The notes beneath the pieces were generated by a model, which saw only the letters and a list, made by a program, of their open reading frames with translations, made no database searches and was not told the origin of the DNA. Positions 44,007 through 52,558 of a stretch of DNA of 64,000 bases are shown here, piece by piece (the stretch's first letter is position 1; each line of letters begins with the position of its first letter). The translations under genes were made by a program, and so were the position numbers. Source of the stretch: Bacteroidota bacterium (GTDB lineage: Bacteria; Bacteroidota; Bacteroidia; Chitinophagales; Chitinophagaceae); assembly GCA_030706685.1 (NCBI GenBank), contig JAUZOA010000003.1:62001-126000 (forward strand), written 5' to 3'.

Positions 44007-45404
44007 ATGGCAACAATAACAAAAGAAAATATCGGCCTGCTGCACGAAAAGCTGATCGTTAAACTGGAAAAGACCGATTACCTGCCTTCTTTTGAAAAGG
44101 CACTGAAGGATTACAGTAAAAAAGCCAATATTCCAGGTTTTCGTAAAGGAATGGTACCGGCTGGTCTTATAAAAAAAATGTATGGCCCGTCTTTGTTTAC
44201 CGACGAAGTACTTCGTTCGGTTGACCGGGAACTGATCAGTTATCTTCAACATGATAAACTGGATATTTTTGCGCAACCTCTTCCACTGGAAACGGATTTC
44301 CGGCAATTAGATGTCAATAACCCCGCTGACTATACTTTTCATTTTGAAGTGGGAATGAAACCGGAGTTTCAGTTGCCTGATCTTGAAAAAATTAAAGTCA
44401 CGGACTATAAGGTAACTGTGACAGATGAAATGATCAACAACGAAATTGCCCGTCTCCAGAACAGGTATGGTAATATGAAAGACCAGGATACGGTAAACAC
44501 CGACGAAAATGTATTGAATGTTCTTTTCAGGGAGGTAAATGACAATGGTCTTGAAATTGAAAATGGCATTGCAAAAGACAATTCCCTGCTCGTTAAATAT
44601 TTTAAAGAGAGCTTTCGCGGCAACTTCATGGGTAAAGTGACGAATGACTTTGTCATTGTACAATTGGATAAGGCTTTTGATGAAAAAGAACTTGATTTTA
44701 TCCTGAGTGATCTCGGTCTTGATAAAAATGATCCGGCAGCCGCTCAAAAGCATTTCAAAATACAAATCGTTAAGATCGGCTTGCTGGAAAAAAAGGAACT
44801 GAATGAAGAATTCTTCAATCAATTATATCCCGGCAAGGAAGTAAAAGTTGAGGCCGACTTCCGGAATAAGATCAAAGAAGAAATTGAAGCTTATTGGAAA
44901 AGCCAGGCCAGGAGCCAGATCCATGACCAGATCTACCACCAGTTAACAGATCATACAGCTATAACTTTCCCGGAAAGTTTTTTAAAAAAATGGTTGAAGA
45001 CACAAAATAATCAGGGGGATAAAGAACAGGCCCCCAAATCTGAGGAGCAGGTGGAGCAGGAATTTCCTTCTTTTCTCAATCAATTGAAATGGACATTGGT
45101 CTCTGATAAAATCGTCCAGGATAATGGCATACAGGTACAGCCTGATGAGATACGCGGCTTTGCCAAGCAGCAATTGCTCGGTTATATGGGCAATATGGGC
45201 GGCTCTGCCGAAGATCAACCCTGGGTAAATGATTATATTGAAAGAATGATGAAGGACAGGAAATATGTAGAGGATGCTTACAACCGTATCCAGGCACAAA
45301 AGATATTCGAATGGGCTGAAACCAAAGTAAAACCTGTTGAGAAAGAGATCAGCGCTGAAGAGTTTACTAAAATGGCTGAAGAACACCAGCATCATCATCA
45401 CTAA
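44007..45404 (+). CDS. tig: trigger factor (ribosome-associated chaperone)
   Basis: A 465-residue protein that binds the ribosome and shields nascent chains. The ribosome-binding loop GFRKGMVP (near residues 47-54) is clear, followed by YTFHFEVGMKPEFQLPDLEKIKV. The central domain is divergent: the peptidyl-prolyl isomerase motif is weak (DNSLLVKYFKESFRGNFMGKV), as in many Bacteroidota trigger factors. The C-terminal chaperone arm ends KMAEEHQHHHH, a natural histidine-rich tail. The gene precedes clpP and clpX, the usual grouping of tig with Clp protease genes, and has its own terminator. Confidence 0.93.
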   Translation: MATITKENIGLLHEKLIVKLEKTDYLPSFEKALKDYSKKANIPGFRKGMVPAGLIKKMYGPSLFTDEVLRSVDRELISYLQHDKLDIFAQPLPLETDFRQLDVNNPADYTFHFEVGMKPEFQLPDLEKIKVTDYKVTVTDEMINNEIARLQNRYGNMKDQDTVNTDENVLNVLFREVNDNGLEIENGIAKDNSLLVKYFKESFRGNFMGKVTNDFVIVQLDKAFDEKELDFILSDLGLDKNDPAAAQKHFKIQIVKIGLLEKKELNEEFFNQLYPGKEVKVEADFRNKIKEEIEAYWKSQARSQIHDQIYHQLTDHTAITFPESFLKKWLKTQNNQGDKEQAPKSEEQVEQEFPSFLNQLKWTLVSDKIVQDNGIQVQPDEIRGFAKQQLLGYMGNMGGSAEDQPWVNDYIERMMKDRKYVEDAYNRIQAQKIFEWAETKVKPVEKEISAEEFTKMAEEHQHHHH

Positions 45405-45433
45405 ACCGGCTAATTAACCCAATAAATTTAACA

Positions 45434-45462
45434 GGCTGATAAGGATAACATCTTTATCAGCC
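45434..45462 (+). terminator. rho-independent terminator of tig
   Basis: GGCTGATAA at 45434-45442 pairs with TTATCAGCC at 45454-45462 around an 11-nt loop, followed by TTTTT. The rest of the 45405-45733 spacer shows no gene. Confidence 0.92.
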
Positions 45463-45733
45463 TTTTTCCTGCCCCGAAGCAGGCAATGGCCTGTAGTCAA
45501 ACCACTACATTTCCCTTCCGTTATTTATTACAAACCTTTTAGCCCTTGCTCTATTTTTCTCTTTTCCAGGCTGCTATTTCTTTGCAATGTTGAATTTCTA
45601 TGAACAACCCTGGGACTATATAACCATTCAGTATCCTTTTGATTGACCCTTTTACAGCCATAGCTTATCCGTATCCTGTGTAAAGCGCTATCCTCCGCCT
45701 GAGTGGAACTTTAAAAATGTGAAATAAAAATCA

Positions 45734-46165
45734 ATGCAGATTCACCAGGTTATAAGCACAATGACATCTTCCAGAGATCCGAACCTTCATAGTATGGTAC
45801 ACGAGCTTATCCAGGACGCGGCCCCGCTCATTGTCCATAACCATAATTACATCATCAATAATATACCTGCGGATATGTGTATCGAAGCCAGCGGTACCGT
45901 TATATCCCCGGTATTAAATAAATTATTCATGACAGCGCTCCGGCATACAAAAAACAGCGTCATTCTCATTTCCGCGAAAGTATATGGTATGGTGGTGCTG
46001 GTACAGCTAAAGTCCAAAGGCAATGTCAGTCCCGCTCTTGCGGACGACCTGGGTCATGCCTGCCTGAAAGCCCAAAAAACGGGTGGCATCATTGAAGTAA
46101 TCCACTGCGAAAACGAACAGGCATCTATTGCTTATTGTTTTCTGAATGTAGCGGGTGCTGCTTAA
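45734..46165 (+). CDS. small protein resembling a degenerate histidine-kinase ATPase domain
   Basis: A 143-residue cytoplasmic protein. Residues about 42-140 resemble a stand-alone GHKL-type ATP-binding fold: the strand YIINNIPADMCIEASGTVISPVLNKLFMTALRHTKNSVILISAK parallels the usual order of a kinase N-box helix followed by the next strand, but the N-box asparagine pair and the DxGxG G1 box are missing. It therefore probably does not bind ATP in the normal way. No receiver, membrane or dimerisation domain is present and no two-component partner is adjacent. It is convergent with the lipoprotein gene. The family assignment is tentative. Confidence 0.6.
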   Translation: MQIHQVISTMTSSRDPNLHSMVHELIQDAAPLIVHNHNYIINNIPADMCIEASGTVISPVLNKLFMTALRHTKNSVILISAKVYGMVVLVQLKSKGNVSPALADDLGHACLKAQKTGGIIEVIHCENEQASIAYCFLNVAGAA

Positions 46166-46184
46166 CGGTTTTGAATTCATAGCT

Positions 46185-46775
46185 TTAGTGATGATATGTT
46201 TTGATCATTATCGTATCCATTAAGCCCTTTTGGCTGATCCCATATTTAATTTTTTCCCATACAGTACCTGCATCCTCCTCTTCTTTATTGGGAGGAATAT
46301 AATATTCAGTAGTTATAAGACTTGAGTCATTAAGTAATTTATAACGGGTATAAAAATAATTACCACTAAAATCACGGTCGCAGCCAGTTTCGATTTCCCT
46401 ATAATCCGAACTAATAGTTGTCCCTGCCCGAAAAACCAAAAACAGTTTATTAAGGCAATTTCTTCCGTCACTATAATTTATGATTGCACCCGTGCAGCCA
46501 TACTTTAGCCGAAGAACTGTATCTCCTTCAAATGCGGCCTCGCTGGACAGGCCGGTGTAATAAAGACTGTCAATATTCGTATGCATTTTTATATATTCAA
46601 GAGACAATGTTGATTTTGCCGTAATGCTGTCAAGAAAAGAAAAAGAGATGACAGAATCTTTTTCCACTACAGGCCTGGTAATGACAGGCTGGATGATAAC
46701 CTGCTTCTCTTCTTTTACTTTCGAATGACAACCCAATAATGTTGTCCCTGTAATAATGAAGAAAAAATATCTCAT
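46185..46775 (-). CDS. lipoprotein of unknown function
   Basis: A 196-residue lipoprotein: MRYFFFIITGTTLLGC has the lipobox LLGC with Cys16, followed by a flexible KVKEEKQ linker. The rest is a soluble mixed beta domain with the cysteine-containing segments LRLKYGCTGAIINYSDGRNCLNK and EIETGCDRDFSGNYF; four cysteines outside the lipobox could form disulfides. I do not recognise the family. It is divergent from clpP with a 203-bp spacer and convergent with the preceding gene. Confidence 0.75.
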   Translation of the reverse strand: MRYFFFIITGTTLLGCHSKVKEEKQVIIQPVITRPVVEKDSVISFSFLDSITAKSTLSLEYIKMHTNIDSLYYTGLSSEAAFEGDTVLRLKYGCTGAIINYSDGRNCLNKLFLVFRAGTTISSDYREIETGCDRDFSGNYFYTRYKLLNDSSLITTEYYIPPNKEEEDAGTVWEKIKYGISQKGLMDTIMIKTYHH

Positions 46776-46978
46776 TCGGTTATTTTCATTCCAGTTCGGG
46801 GCCTGATATAACTATTCAAGACTGATTGCTATCTTCATCTATTGCTTTTTGGCCTTATCAATGCCATTTCGTCCTGAAATTACCCCTTCCTGTCATCAAT
46901 TTTGTGGTTTTGCTATTTGGACGGATATTTGATGATCTGAAATCCATCCCGCAATATTGCGAAATTAAAAGATCAATT

Positions 46979-47674
46979 ATGAGTTTGAATTCGGAATTTG
47001 AAAAATATGCTGTGAAACACCGCGGTCTTTCCAGCAATACGCTGCATAGTTATGCTTCTCACCTGGTAACCGGCCTTACTCCCAACATCATTGAAGAGCG
47101 TCCTATGAACGTAGCGGTGATGGATGTATACAGCAGGCTGATGATGGATCGTATTATCTTCTTAGGCTACCCGATCAATGACGAAGTAGCTAATATTGTT
47201 ACCGCCCAGTTGCTTTTCCTCGACTCTACAGACCGGACAAGGGATATTAATATGTACATCAACAGCCCCGGTGGCAGTGTTTATTCCGGGCTGGGTGTAT
47301 ATGATACTATGCAATTTGTAAGCCCTGATGTGTCAACTATCTGTATTGGTATGGCGGCCTCCATGGCCTGCGTATTACTTGGTGCAGGCACAAAAGGTAA
47401 AAGAGCGGCACTGAAACATGCCCGTATCATGATGCACCAGCCCAGCGGCGCTATTGGCGGGCAGGCCAGCGATATCGAGATAACGGTAAACGAAATCAGG
47501 AAATTGAAGGCAGAATTGTATGATATCGTCCACAATCATTCGGGGAGAGCAGTACCCCAGATCGAGCAGGATTTTGACCGTGATAAATGGATGACCGCTG
47601 TTGAAGCAAAAGAATATGGATTAGTAGATGAAGTATTACTGATCAACCAGAGAAAGCAGCAGAAAGAAAGTTAG
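46979..47674 (+). CDS. clpP: ATP-dependent Clp protease proteolytic subunit ClpP (first copy)
   Basis: A 231-residue serine protease subunit that forms a 14-mer chamber with ClpX. The start at 46979 (MSLNSEFEKYAVKHRGLSSN) is preferred; the longer frame from 46826 is a TTG read through spacer. Ser128 is in GMAASMACVLL, His153 in MMHQPSGAIGG and the third residue is in the conserved FDRDKWM region, so the triad looks complete. The N-terminal 40 residues before ERPMNVAVMDVYSRLM are longer than in E. coli ClpP and may carry a propeptide. The second clpP follows 122 bp later. Confidence 0.95.
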   Translation: MSLNSEFEKYAVKHRGLSSNTLHSYASHLVTGLTPNIIEERPMNVAVMDVYSRLMMDRIIFLGYPINDEVANIVTAQLLFLDSTDRTRDINMYINSPGGSVYSGLGVYDTMQFVSPDVSTICIGMAASMACVLLGAGTKGKRAALKHARIMMHQPSGAIGGQASDIEITVNEIRKLKAELYDIVHNHSGRAVPQIEQDFDRDKWMTAVEAKEYGLVDEVLLINQRKQQKES

Positions 47675-47708
47675 GATTGGAGAACCATTGACCCGTTAAA
47701 TGGTTTAT

Positions 47709-47781
47709 GGGTTTAATGGTTTTCTAAGCAGGGATATTCTGAACTATATTGTCACCTGCTACTATAAAAACCTTTAAACCC
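47709..47781. repeat. intergenic inverted repeat between the two clpP genes
   Basis: GGGTTTAATGGTTTT at 47709-47723 pairs with AAAACCTTTAAACCC at 47767-47781 (14 of 15 positions). The right arm continues CTTAAACG and ends a few bases before the second clpP start. Confidence 0.75.
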
Positions 47782-47796
47782 TTAAACGAATAATAC

Positions 47797-48429
47797 ATGA
47801 ACCGTAAGCAATTTATATACAACGATTGGAGAGCCGATGACGAGGAAGAGGAAAAAGAAGAGCAGCCGAAATCCGACTTAATGATGTTCAGCAAAAAGCT
47901 GGAAAAATATTTCTTTGAAAGCCGCAGTGTTTATCTCTGGGGAATAGTAGATGATAAAAGCGCCAAGGACGTAGTAAGCAAGTTCCTGTTGCTGGATGCC
48001 GACAAACCCGGTGAAGAAATAAAATTTTATATCAACAGCCCGGGCGGAGTAGTGACCAGCGGTATGGTGATGTATGATACAATGCGGATGATAAAAAGCC
48101 CTGTCAGCACCATTTGTATGGGCCTGGCGGCTTCAATGGGAAGCATTTTATTAAGCGGCGGTAAAAAAGGCAAACGATATATCTATCCAAGCGGGGAAGT
48201 GATGATCCACCAGCCTTCCCTTGGCGGTTCTATCCGGGGAGTAAGTACCGACCTGGAAATACAGGCAAGGCAGACAAAAAGGGTAAAAGACCTCGGAGCC
48301 AGGATATTAGCGGATAATTGTGGTAAGACGGCCGACCAAATATTAAAAGATTTTGACCGGGATTACTGGATGGATGCTAAGGAAGCGGTAGAATACGGCA
48401 TTGTTGACAAGATCATAGACAAGTTATAA
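47797..48429 (+). CDS. second ClpP-type protease subunit
   Basis: A 210-residue paralogue of the first ClpP. Ser113 is in GLAASMGSILL and His138 in MIHQPSLGGSIRG, with FDRDYWMDAKEAVEYGIVD at the end, so it should be active. Its N-terminus is unlike the first copy: MNRKQFIYNDWRADDEEEEK has an acidic cluster, and the usual RERIIFLG strand reads SRSVYLWG. Two paralogues beside one clpX suggest a hetero-oligomeric or alternative Clp chamber, as is known in bacteria with ClpP1/ClpP2 (inference). It is followed by a terminator and then clpX. Confidence 0.93.
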   Translation: MNRKQFIYNDWRADDEEEEKEEQPKSDLMMFSKKLEKYFFESRSVYLWGIVDDKSAKDVVSKFLLLDADKPGEEIKFYINSPGGVVTSGMVMYDTMRMIKSPVSTICMGLAASMGSILLSGGKKGKRYIYPSGEVMIHQPSLGGSIRGVSTDLEIQARQTKRVKDLGARILADNCGKTADQILKDFDRDYWMDAKEAVEYGIVDKIIDKL

Positions 48430-48499
48430 ATAATTGATTTTTAGATCATAAGACTAGGTTCTGTAGTAGTCCCATTTTAAAATAATATATGTCTTAAAA

Positions 48500-48522
48500 A
48501 AGCCGTCCTTGTCGGGGCGGTT
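48500..48522 (+). terminator. terminator after the second clpP gene
   Basis: AAGCCGTCC at 48500-48508 pairs with GGGGCGGTT at 48514-48522 (two G-T pairs, 5-nt loop), followed by TTATATTTTT. Confidence 0.75.
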
Positions 48523-48525
48523 TTA

Positions 48526-48533
48526 TATTTTTG
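48526..48533 (+). promoter_or_regulatory. candidate -7 promoter element of clpX
   Basis: TATTTTTG fits TAnnTTTG exactly, directly after the clpP terminator and 43 nt before the clpX start. Clear spacing to a -33 TTTG was not seen. Confidence 0.5.
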
Positions 48534-48576
48534 TGGTACGAATTGATTAGTATTTTCTCATATCCTTCTTAATTAC

Positions 48577-49821
48577 ATGGCAAAGAATCCATTACATTGT
48601 TCGTTTTGTGGCCGAAACCGGGATGAGGTAAAAATTCTCATAGCCGGGCAAGAGGGCCATATCTGCGAGAATTGTGTGGAACATGCCAGGGAAATTATCG
48701 AGCAGGAATTGATGGTCCGGGATGAGAAGACCCCTTCGTCTTTTAAGCTCACAGTAAAGAAACCGGTAGAGATCAAGAAATTCCTCGATGAATATGTGAT
48801 CGGGCAGGATGAAGCCAAAAAAGTATTGGCTGTTGCCGTATATAATCATTACAAACGTTTACAGCAAAGAAATAATGACAACAATACCAGCAGCGATGTT
48901 GAAATAGAAAAAAGCAATATCGTAATGGTAGGCGAAACGGGTACAGGCAAAACCTTATTGGCAAAAAGCATCGCCCGGATGCTAAACGTCCCTTTTGCTA
49001 TTGTAGATGCTACTGTATTTACCGAAGCCGGCTACGTAGGGGAAGATGTGGAAAGTATTTTAACAAGGTTGCTCCAGGTTTGTAATTATGATGTGAGTGC
49101 TGCTGAACGTGGTATTGTATATATTGACGAGATAGATAAGATCGCGAGAAAAGGTGATAACCCTTCCATTACCCGCGATGTAAGCGGCGAAGGTGTGCAA
49201 CAGGGAATGCTCAAACTATTGGAAGGAACAGACGTGCTGGTGCCACCGCAGGGAGGCCGCAAACATCCGGAACAAAAACTTATTAAGATCAACACGCAGA
49301 ATATTCTTTTCATCTGCGGTGGTGCATTCGATGGAATTGATAAGATCATTGCCCGCCGTGTACAAACCAATACAATCGGTTTCAATGTCGACAAGGAACA
49401 ACAGGAGAGTATGAAAAAGAACCTCCTGCGTTATATCAATGCCCAGGATCTTAAATCATTCGGATTAATACCTGAATTACTCGGACGTTTGCCGGTAGTC
49501 ACTCATCTTGATCCTTTAGATGCTCCCACGTTGCGCGCTATCCTGACTGAACCGAAGAATGCATTGATCAAGCAGTACAGGAAATTGTTTGAGCTGGAAG
49601 GGATACAATTGACGATTGACGAAGAAGTGCTCGACTTTATGGTAGAAAAAGCAGTCGAGTATAAATTAGGCGCAAGAGGTCTCCGCAGCATTTGCGAGGG
49701 TATATTGACCGACGCCATGTTCGAGTTGCCTTCCTCCAAAGACACTCATTTTTCCCTCGATATAGATTATGCCAGAAGAAAGTTTGACAAGAGTAAGCTC
49801 AGCCTGTTGAAAGTGGCCTGA
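48577..49821 (+). CDS. clpX: ATP-dependent Clp protease ATP-binding subunit ClpX
   Basis: A 414-residue AAA+ unfoldase that feeds substrates to ClpP. The N-terminal C4 zinc finger ([12 protein letters not shown]...HICENC) is within the first 30 residues. Walker A is GETGTGKT, Walker [31 protein letters not shown], sensor 2 is in [12 protein letters not shown], and the ClpP-contacting loop is in the usual place. The length is normal. It is separated from the two clpP genes by a terminator and its own promoter, so it is not strictly in one operon with them. Confidence 0.97.
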   Translation: MAKNPLHCSFCGRNRDEVKILIAGQEGHICENCVEHAREIIEQELMVRDEKTPSSFKLTVKKPVEIKKFLDEYVIGQDEAKKVLAVAVYNHYKRLQQRNNDNNTSSDVEIEKSNIVMVGETGTGKTLLAKSIARMLNVPFAIVDATVFTEAGYVGEDVESILTRLLQVCNYDVSAAERGIVYIDEIDKIARKGDNPSITRDVSGEGVQQGMLKLLEGTDVLVPPQGGRKHPEQKLIKINTQNILFICGGAFDGIDKIIARRVQTNTIGFNVDKEQQESMKKNLLRYINAQDLKSFGLIPELLGRLPVVTHLDPLDAPTLRAILTEPKNALIKQYRKLFELEGIQLTIDEEVLDFMVEKAVEYKLGARGLRSICEGILTDAMFELPSSKDTHFSLDIDYARRKFDKSKLSLLKVA

Positions 49822-49937
49822 TAATTTTACCTTCGTTTTAAAGGTTCAAGGGTTCTTAAAGCAGAATCGATCTTCAATCCGCTAAAGAACACCTATCTCC
49901 CTTTACAAAATCTTTAAACTCTTAAACGTTCTCTTTT

Positions 49938-50084
49938 ATGCAGGAACTGATCGAAAAATTAAAAAGCGAAGCCGGAATAACTGATGAACAGGCCAAAAAA
50001 GCTATTGAAGCGATTAAAAATTATGTAATAGAAAAGTTTCCCATGCTGGAAGGAGCCGTGGGAAATCTTTTCGGAAACTCATGA
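49938..50084 (+). CDS. small helical protein of unknown function downstream of clpX
   Basis: A 48-residue protein, MQELIEKLKSEAGITDEQ and so on to FPMLEGAVGNLFGNS. It is strongly alpha-helical, with charged repeats in the first 30 residues and a short hydrophobic end (KFPMLEGAVGNLF). Codon use looks normal and the frame ends 8 bp from the stop of the convergent mini-gene, with no space wasted. I recall similar short helical sequences in related genomes but cannot name a family. The intergenic repeat arm AAACTCTTAAACG lies directly before the ATG, as before tig and the second clpP. It may follow clpX in the transcript. Confidence 0.65.
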   Translation: MQELIEKLKSEAGITDEQAKKAIEAIKNYVIEKFPMLEGAVGNLFGNS

Positions 50085-50092
50085 TTTATTCA

Positions 50093-50218
50093 TCAATGGA
50101 TCACTTTGCAATGCTTTCCTCTTGGATTATTAGCCGCTTCGTAAGGGCTGATAGCCCTGCTGCAGGATTGCAGGACAACCAAAATGATGATGATCCAAAG
50201 TAGATTTTTCGTTTTCAT
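50093..50218 (-). CDS. very small lipoprotein
   Basis: A 41-residue peptide: MKTKNLLWIIIILVVLQSC is a complete lipoprotein signal with lipobox LQSC (Cys19), followed by a short exposed tail SRAISPYEAANNPRGKHCKV-IH with a second cysteine. Signal, lipobox and stop all fit, so it is probably real despite the size. It is convergent with the 48-residue gene, with an 8-bp gap. The remaining spacer to the GH27 gene (50219-50351) shows nothing further. The role is unknown. Confidence 0.65.
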   Translation of the reverse strand: MKTKNLLWIIIILVVLQSCSRAISPYEAANNPRGKHCKVIH

Positions 50219-50351
50219 ACGATCTCAGATTAAATAACAAAATTAAGCCGGGAATCATGAAAACAAGAAGATAACCCCGCCTGAAATTCACCCCCTGGCG
50301 GCGGGTAGATTCACATAGGAATAGTACAGGAAATCTACCTTTTTAAGTATT

Positions 50352-51560
50352 TTATTTAGCGAGACGTAATACAATGACATCATGGGCCGGCACAGTAGTT
50401 TTAAAAGGATTTGCCGTTGTGCCCCTGTTTTGCTTTAACCATATATCGCGAACCCGGTAGTTATTTTTTACAGCATTGAGTTCAGTCCCGGAAAGATTAT
50501 CGGCAACAGTCATTTGTTTCCAGTCAATCGACAGATCTTTGGAAGATAAGGAACGGTTTAAAAAACAAACAGCCCAATCCCCATTTTTTAATGGCTTCAA
50601 CCAGGTTTGCACGCTATCCTTTTCTGCATATTTCAAAGCCTGCATACCTGCAGGATCCTGGTCAATTGCAATGATATCTTTATCTGTAAGAGTTTCCTTA
50701 GCTTCTTTAGTCATTTTCCGCAGGTCATTTCCTGCCATCAAAGGCGCAGCCAACATACACCAGATAGAAAAATGAGCCCGGTCTTCATTTACTTTCATAC
50801 CATTTCCCACTTCGAGCATATCCGGGTCGTTCCAATGACCGGGGCCGGCATATTTTCGTAAAGTATCCTGCATATCCACAATTGTCATGACGCCATTGGC
50901 ATGCCAGGTACCATAATTCTTGATGCCATCGAAAATATTCGCTATGTCACCCGTCGTACGCCATAGCTGTCCGGTTTCCTTTGCCCATAACCAGGGTTTA
51001 TTGTCACCCCATTCACATAAACTAAATATAATAGGACGTCCCGCTTTTCTCAAAGCGTTACTCATAGTTGTGTAGGCTTCCTTTGCGCTGAGGCCTTCAC
51101 TGTTGCACCAGTCAAATTTCAGATAATCAATACCCAGGGAGGCATAGAACCGTGCATCCTGGTATTCATACCCCCTTGTGCCGGGGTAACCAGCACAGGT
51201 TTTTGTTCCCGCGCAATTATATAACCCGAATTTCAATCCTTTTGAATGAACATAGTCTACAACCGCTTTCATTCCATGGGGAAATTTTTTGGGATCAGGG
51301 ATAAGATCGCCTGTAATACTGTCTCTTTCCTTAGCCATCCAGCCATCATCCAGGACAATATAGAGATACCCGGCGTCTTTCATCCCCGAAGTAATAAAGA
51401 GATCGGCTGTTTCTTTTGCCAACTGTTCATTGATGTTGGTTTGAAATGTGTTCCAGCTATTCCAGCCCATCGGCGGAGTTAATGCCAGCCCTTCAAATTT
51501 TTGCGCCTGTAGCTGCATAGCCACCAACAACAATAAAACAATCCAACCATTCTTTTTCAT
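50352..51560 (-). CDS. alpha-galactosidase, GH27
   Basis: A 402-residue secreted enzyme that removes alpha-1,6-galactose side chains, for example from galactomannan. The signal peptide ends at LQAQ. The family motif GLALTPPMGWNSWNTFQ is followed by VLDDGWM, KFGLYNCAGTKTCAGYPGTRGYEYQDA, the nucleophile Asp150 in YLKFDWCN and the acid/base Asp205 in WRTTGDIAN. The C-terminal beta domain (SSKDLSIDWKQM) is complete. It is the last gene of the minus-strand carbohydrate cluster, 29 bp after the GH5 gene, so it is likely in the same operon. Confidence 0.94.
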   Translation of the reverse strand: MKKNGWIVLLLLVAMQLQAQKFEGLALTPPMGWNSWNTFQTNINEQLAKETADLFITSGMKDAGYLYIVLDDGWMAKERDSITGDLIPDPKKFPHGMKAVVDYVHSKGLKFGLYNCAGTKTCAGYPGTRGYEYQDARFYASLGIDYLKFDWCNSEGLSAKEAYTTMSNALRKAGRPIIFSLCEWGDNKPWLWAKETGQLWRTTGDIANIFDGIKNYGTWHANGVMTIVDMQDTLRKYAGPGHWNDPDMLEVGNGMKVNEDRAHFSIWCMLAAPLMAGNDLRKMTKEAKETLTDKDIIAIDQDPAGMQALKYAEKDSVQTWLKPLKNGDWAVCFLNRSLSSKDLSIDWKQMTVADNLSGTELNAVKNNYRVRDIWLKQNRGTTANPFKTTVPAHDVIVLRLAK

Positions 51561-51589
51561 ATAAAGTTTTTAATTATTGAATCCCTTTT

Positions 51590-52546
51590 TTATTCATTAG
51601 CGTTATACTTTCTCAAATACTTCCTTATTTTAATTCCCGATTCTTTCAGATCAGTTTCTTTCCAGTTCCCATCCGGCGCGGCTGATTTTTCTAACACCGA
51701 GCAGGTTTCATCCTTATCAGAAACGGACCACGTGATCCAACTCAGACCTCTTGCTTCCATCCAATCAATCCATTTCTGCCATTCCTCATAATTAATAGGT
51801 CCGTCGCCGGTGGCTTCCATGCCCGCGGATTCAGAGATAAAAATGGGTAATCCCTTTTTGATTGCTTCATCTGTTCTGTCCCTTAACCATTGCTTATGTG
51901 TGGCCGCATAAAAATGAACTGTGTACATCAGGTTGGTGTATCCTTTAATGGGATCAGCGGCGGGTAAATTAATATCCTGGTCCCACCTGGGGTCTCCAAC
52001 CAAAATGATGTTATCGGGGTCTATGGCCCGTATTGTTTTGATCACTTCTTCAGAATAAGACTTCACTTCTTCCCATGTTTCAAAATCGGGCTCATTAAAA
52101 ATTTCATAGATCACATTCGGGTATTTACCATATCGGATGGCCATCTCCGTAAAAAACGTTTTTGCTTCATTCAGCCTGATATTGTGACTATGCCAATCAA
52201 TGACCACATAAATACCTTCATTGATCGCCGCGTCTACCACAGCCTTTATATCAGCCATAGAACCAACGGAATCTTTTATATAGCCCTTATCCGGCTCTAC
52301 TCCGATTGCTGCCCTTACGACGGTACACTTCCAGTCTTCGTGCAACCACTTTACAGTACCGGCATTATAAAATCTTGGCATGAAGTTATGCCAGCCAAAA
52401 CTCATGCCCCGTAATTGAACAGGTTTTCCATCTTTATCGACTAACCTTGTTCCTTGTACTCGTAAAGCACCATGCTTTTTTACTGCCTGGGCATGAATAA
52501 TCTCTTTACCAGCTACCAATAACCAAATCGCTAACAGCCATTTCAT
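51590..52546 (-). CDS. secreted glycoside hydrolase family 5 (endo-beta-glucanase/mannanase type)
   Basis: A 318-residue TIM-barrel glycanase with a signal peptide (IIHAQ). It has the GH5 signature: RGMSFGWHNFMPRFYNAGTV at the start, VVRAAIGVEP, the acid/base Glu152 in VIYEIFNEP, HFYAATH and the nucleophile Glu239 in IFISESAG. The DKDETCSVLEKSA segment and the general layout resemble subfamily 2 (often cellulases), but the gene neighbourhood favours a beta-mannan or glucomannan substrate. No carbohydrate-binding module or T9SS end is present. It sits 12 bp downstream of the GH26 gene. Confidence 0.9.
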   Translation of the reverse strand: MKWLLAIWLLVAGKEIIHAQAVKKHGALRVQGTRLVDKDGKPVQLRGMSFGWHNFMPRFYNAGTVKWLHEDWKCTVVRAAIGVEPDKGYIKDSVGSMADIKAVVDAAINEGIYVVIDWHSHNIRLNEAKTFFTEMAIRYGKYPNVIYEIFNEPDFETWEEVKSYSEEVIKTIRAIDPDNIILVGDPRWDQDINLPAADPIKGYTNLMYTVHFYAATHKQWLRDRTDEAIKKGLPIFISESAGMEATGDGPINYEEWQKWIDWMEARGLSWITWSVSDKDETCSVLEKSAAPDGNWKETDLKESGIKIRKYLRKYNANE

Positions 52547-52558
52547 CTTATTGTCGTT

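Noticed and set aside
43755-44306. Minus-strand 183-codon frame.
   Set aside because: It overlaps the tRNA-Leu gene and the start of tig on the other strand.
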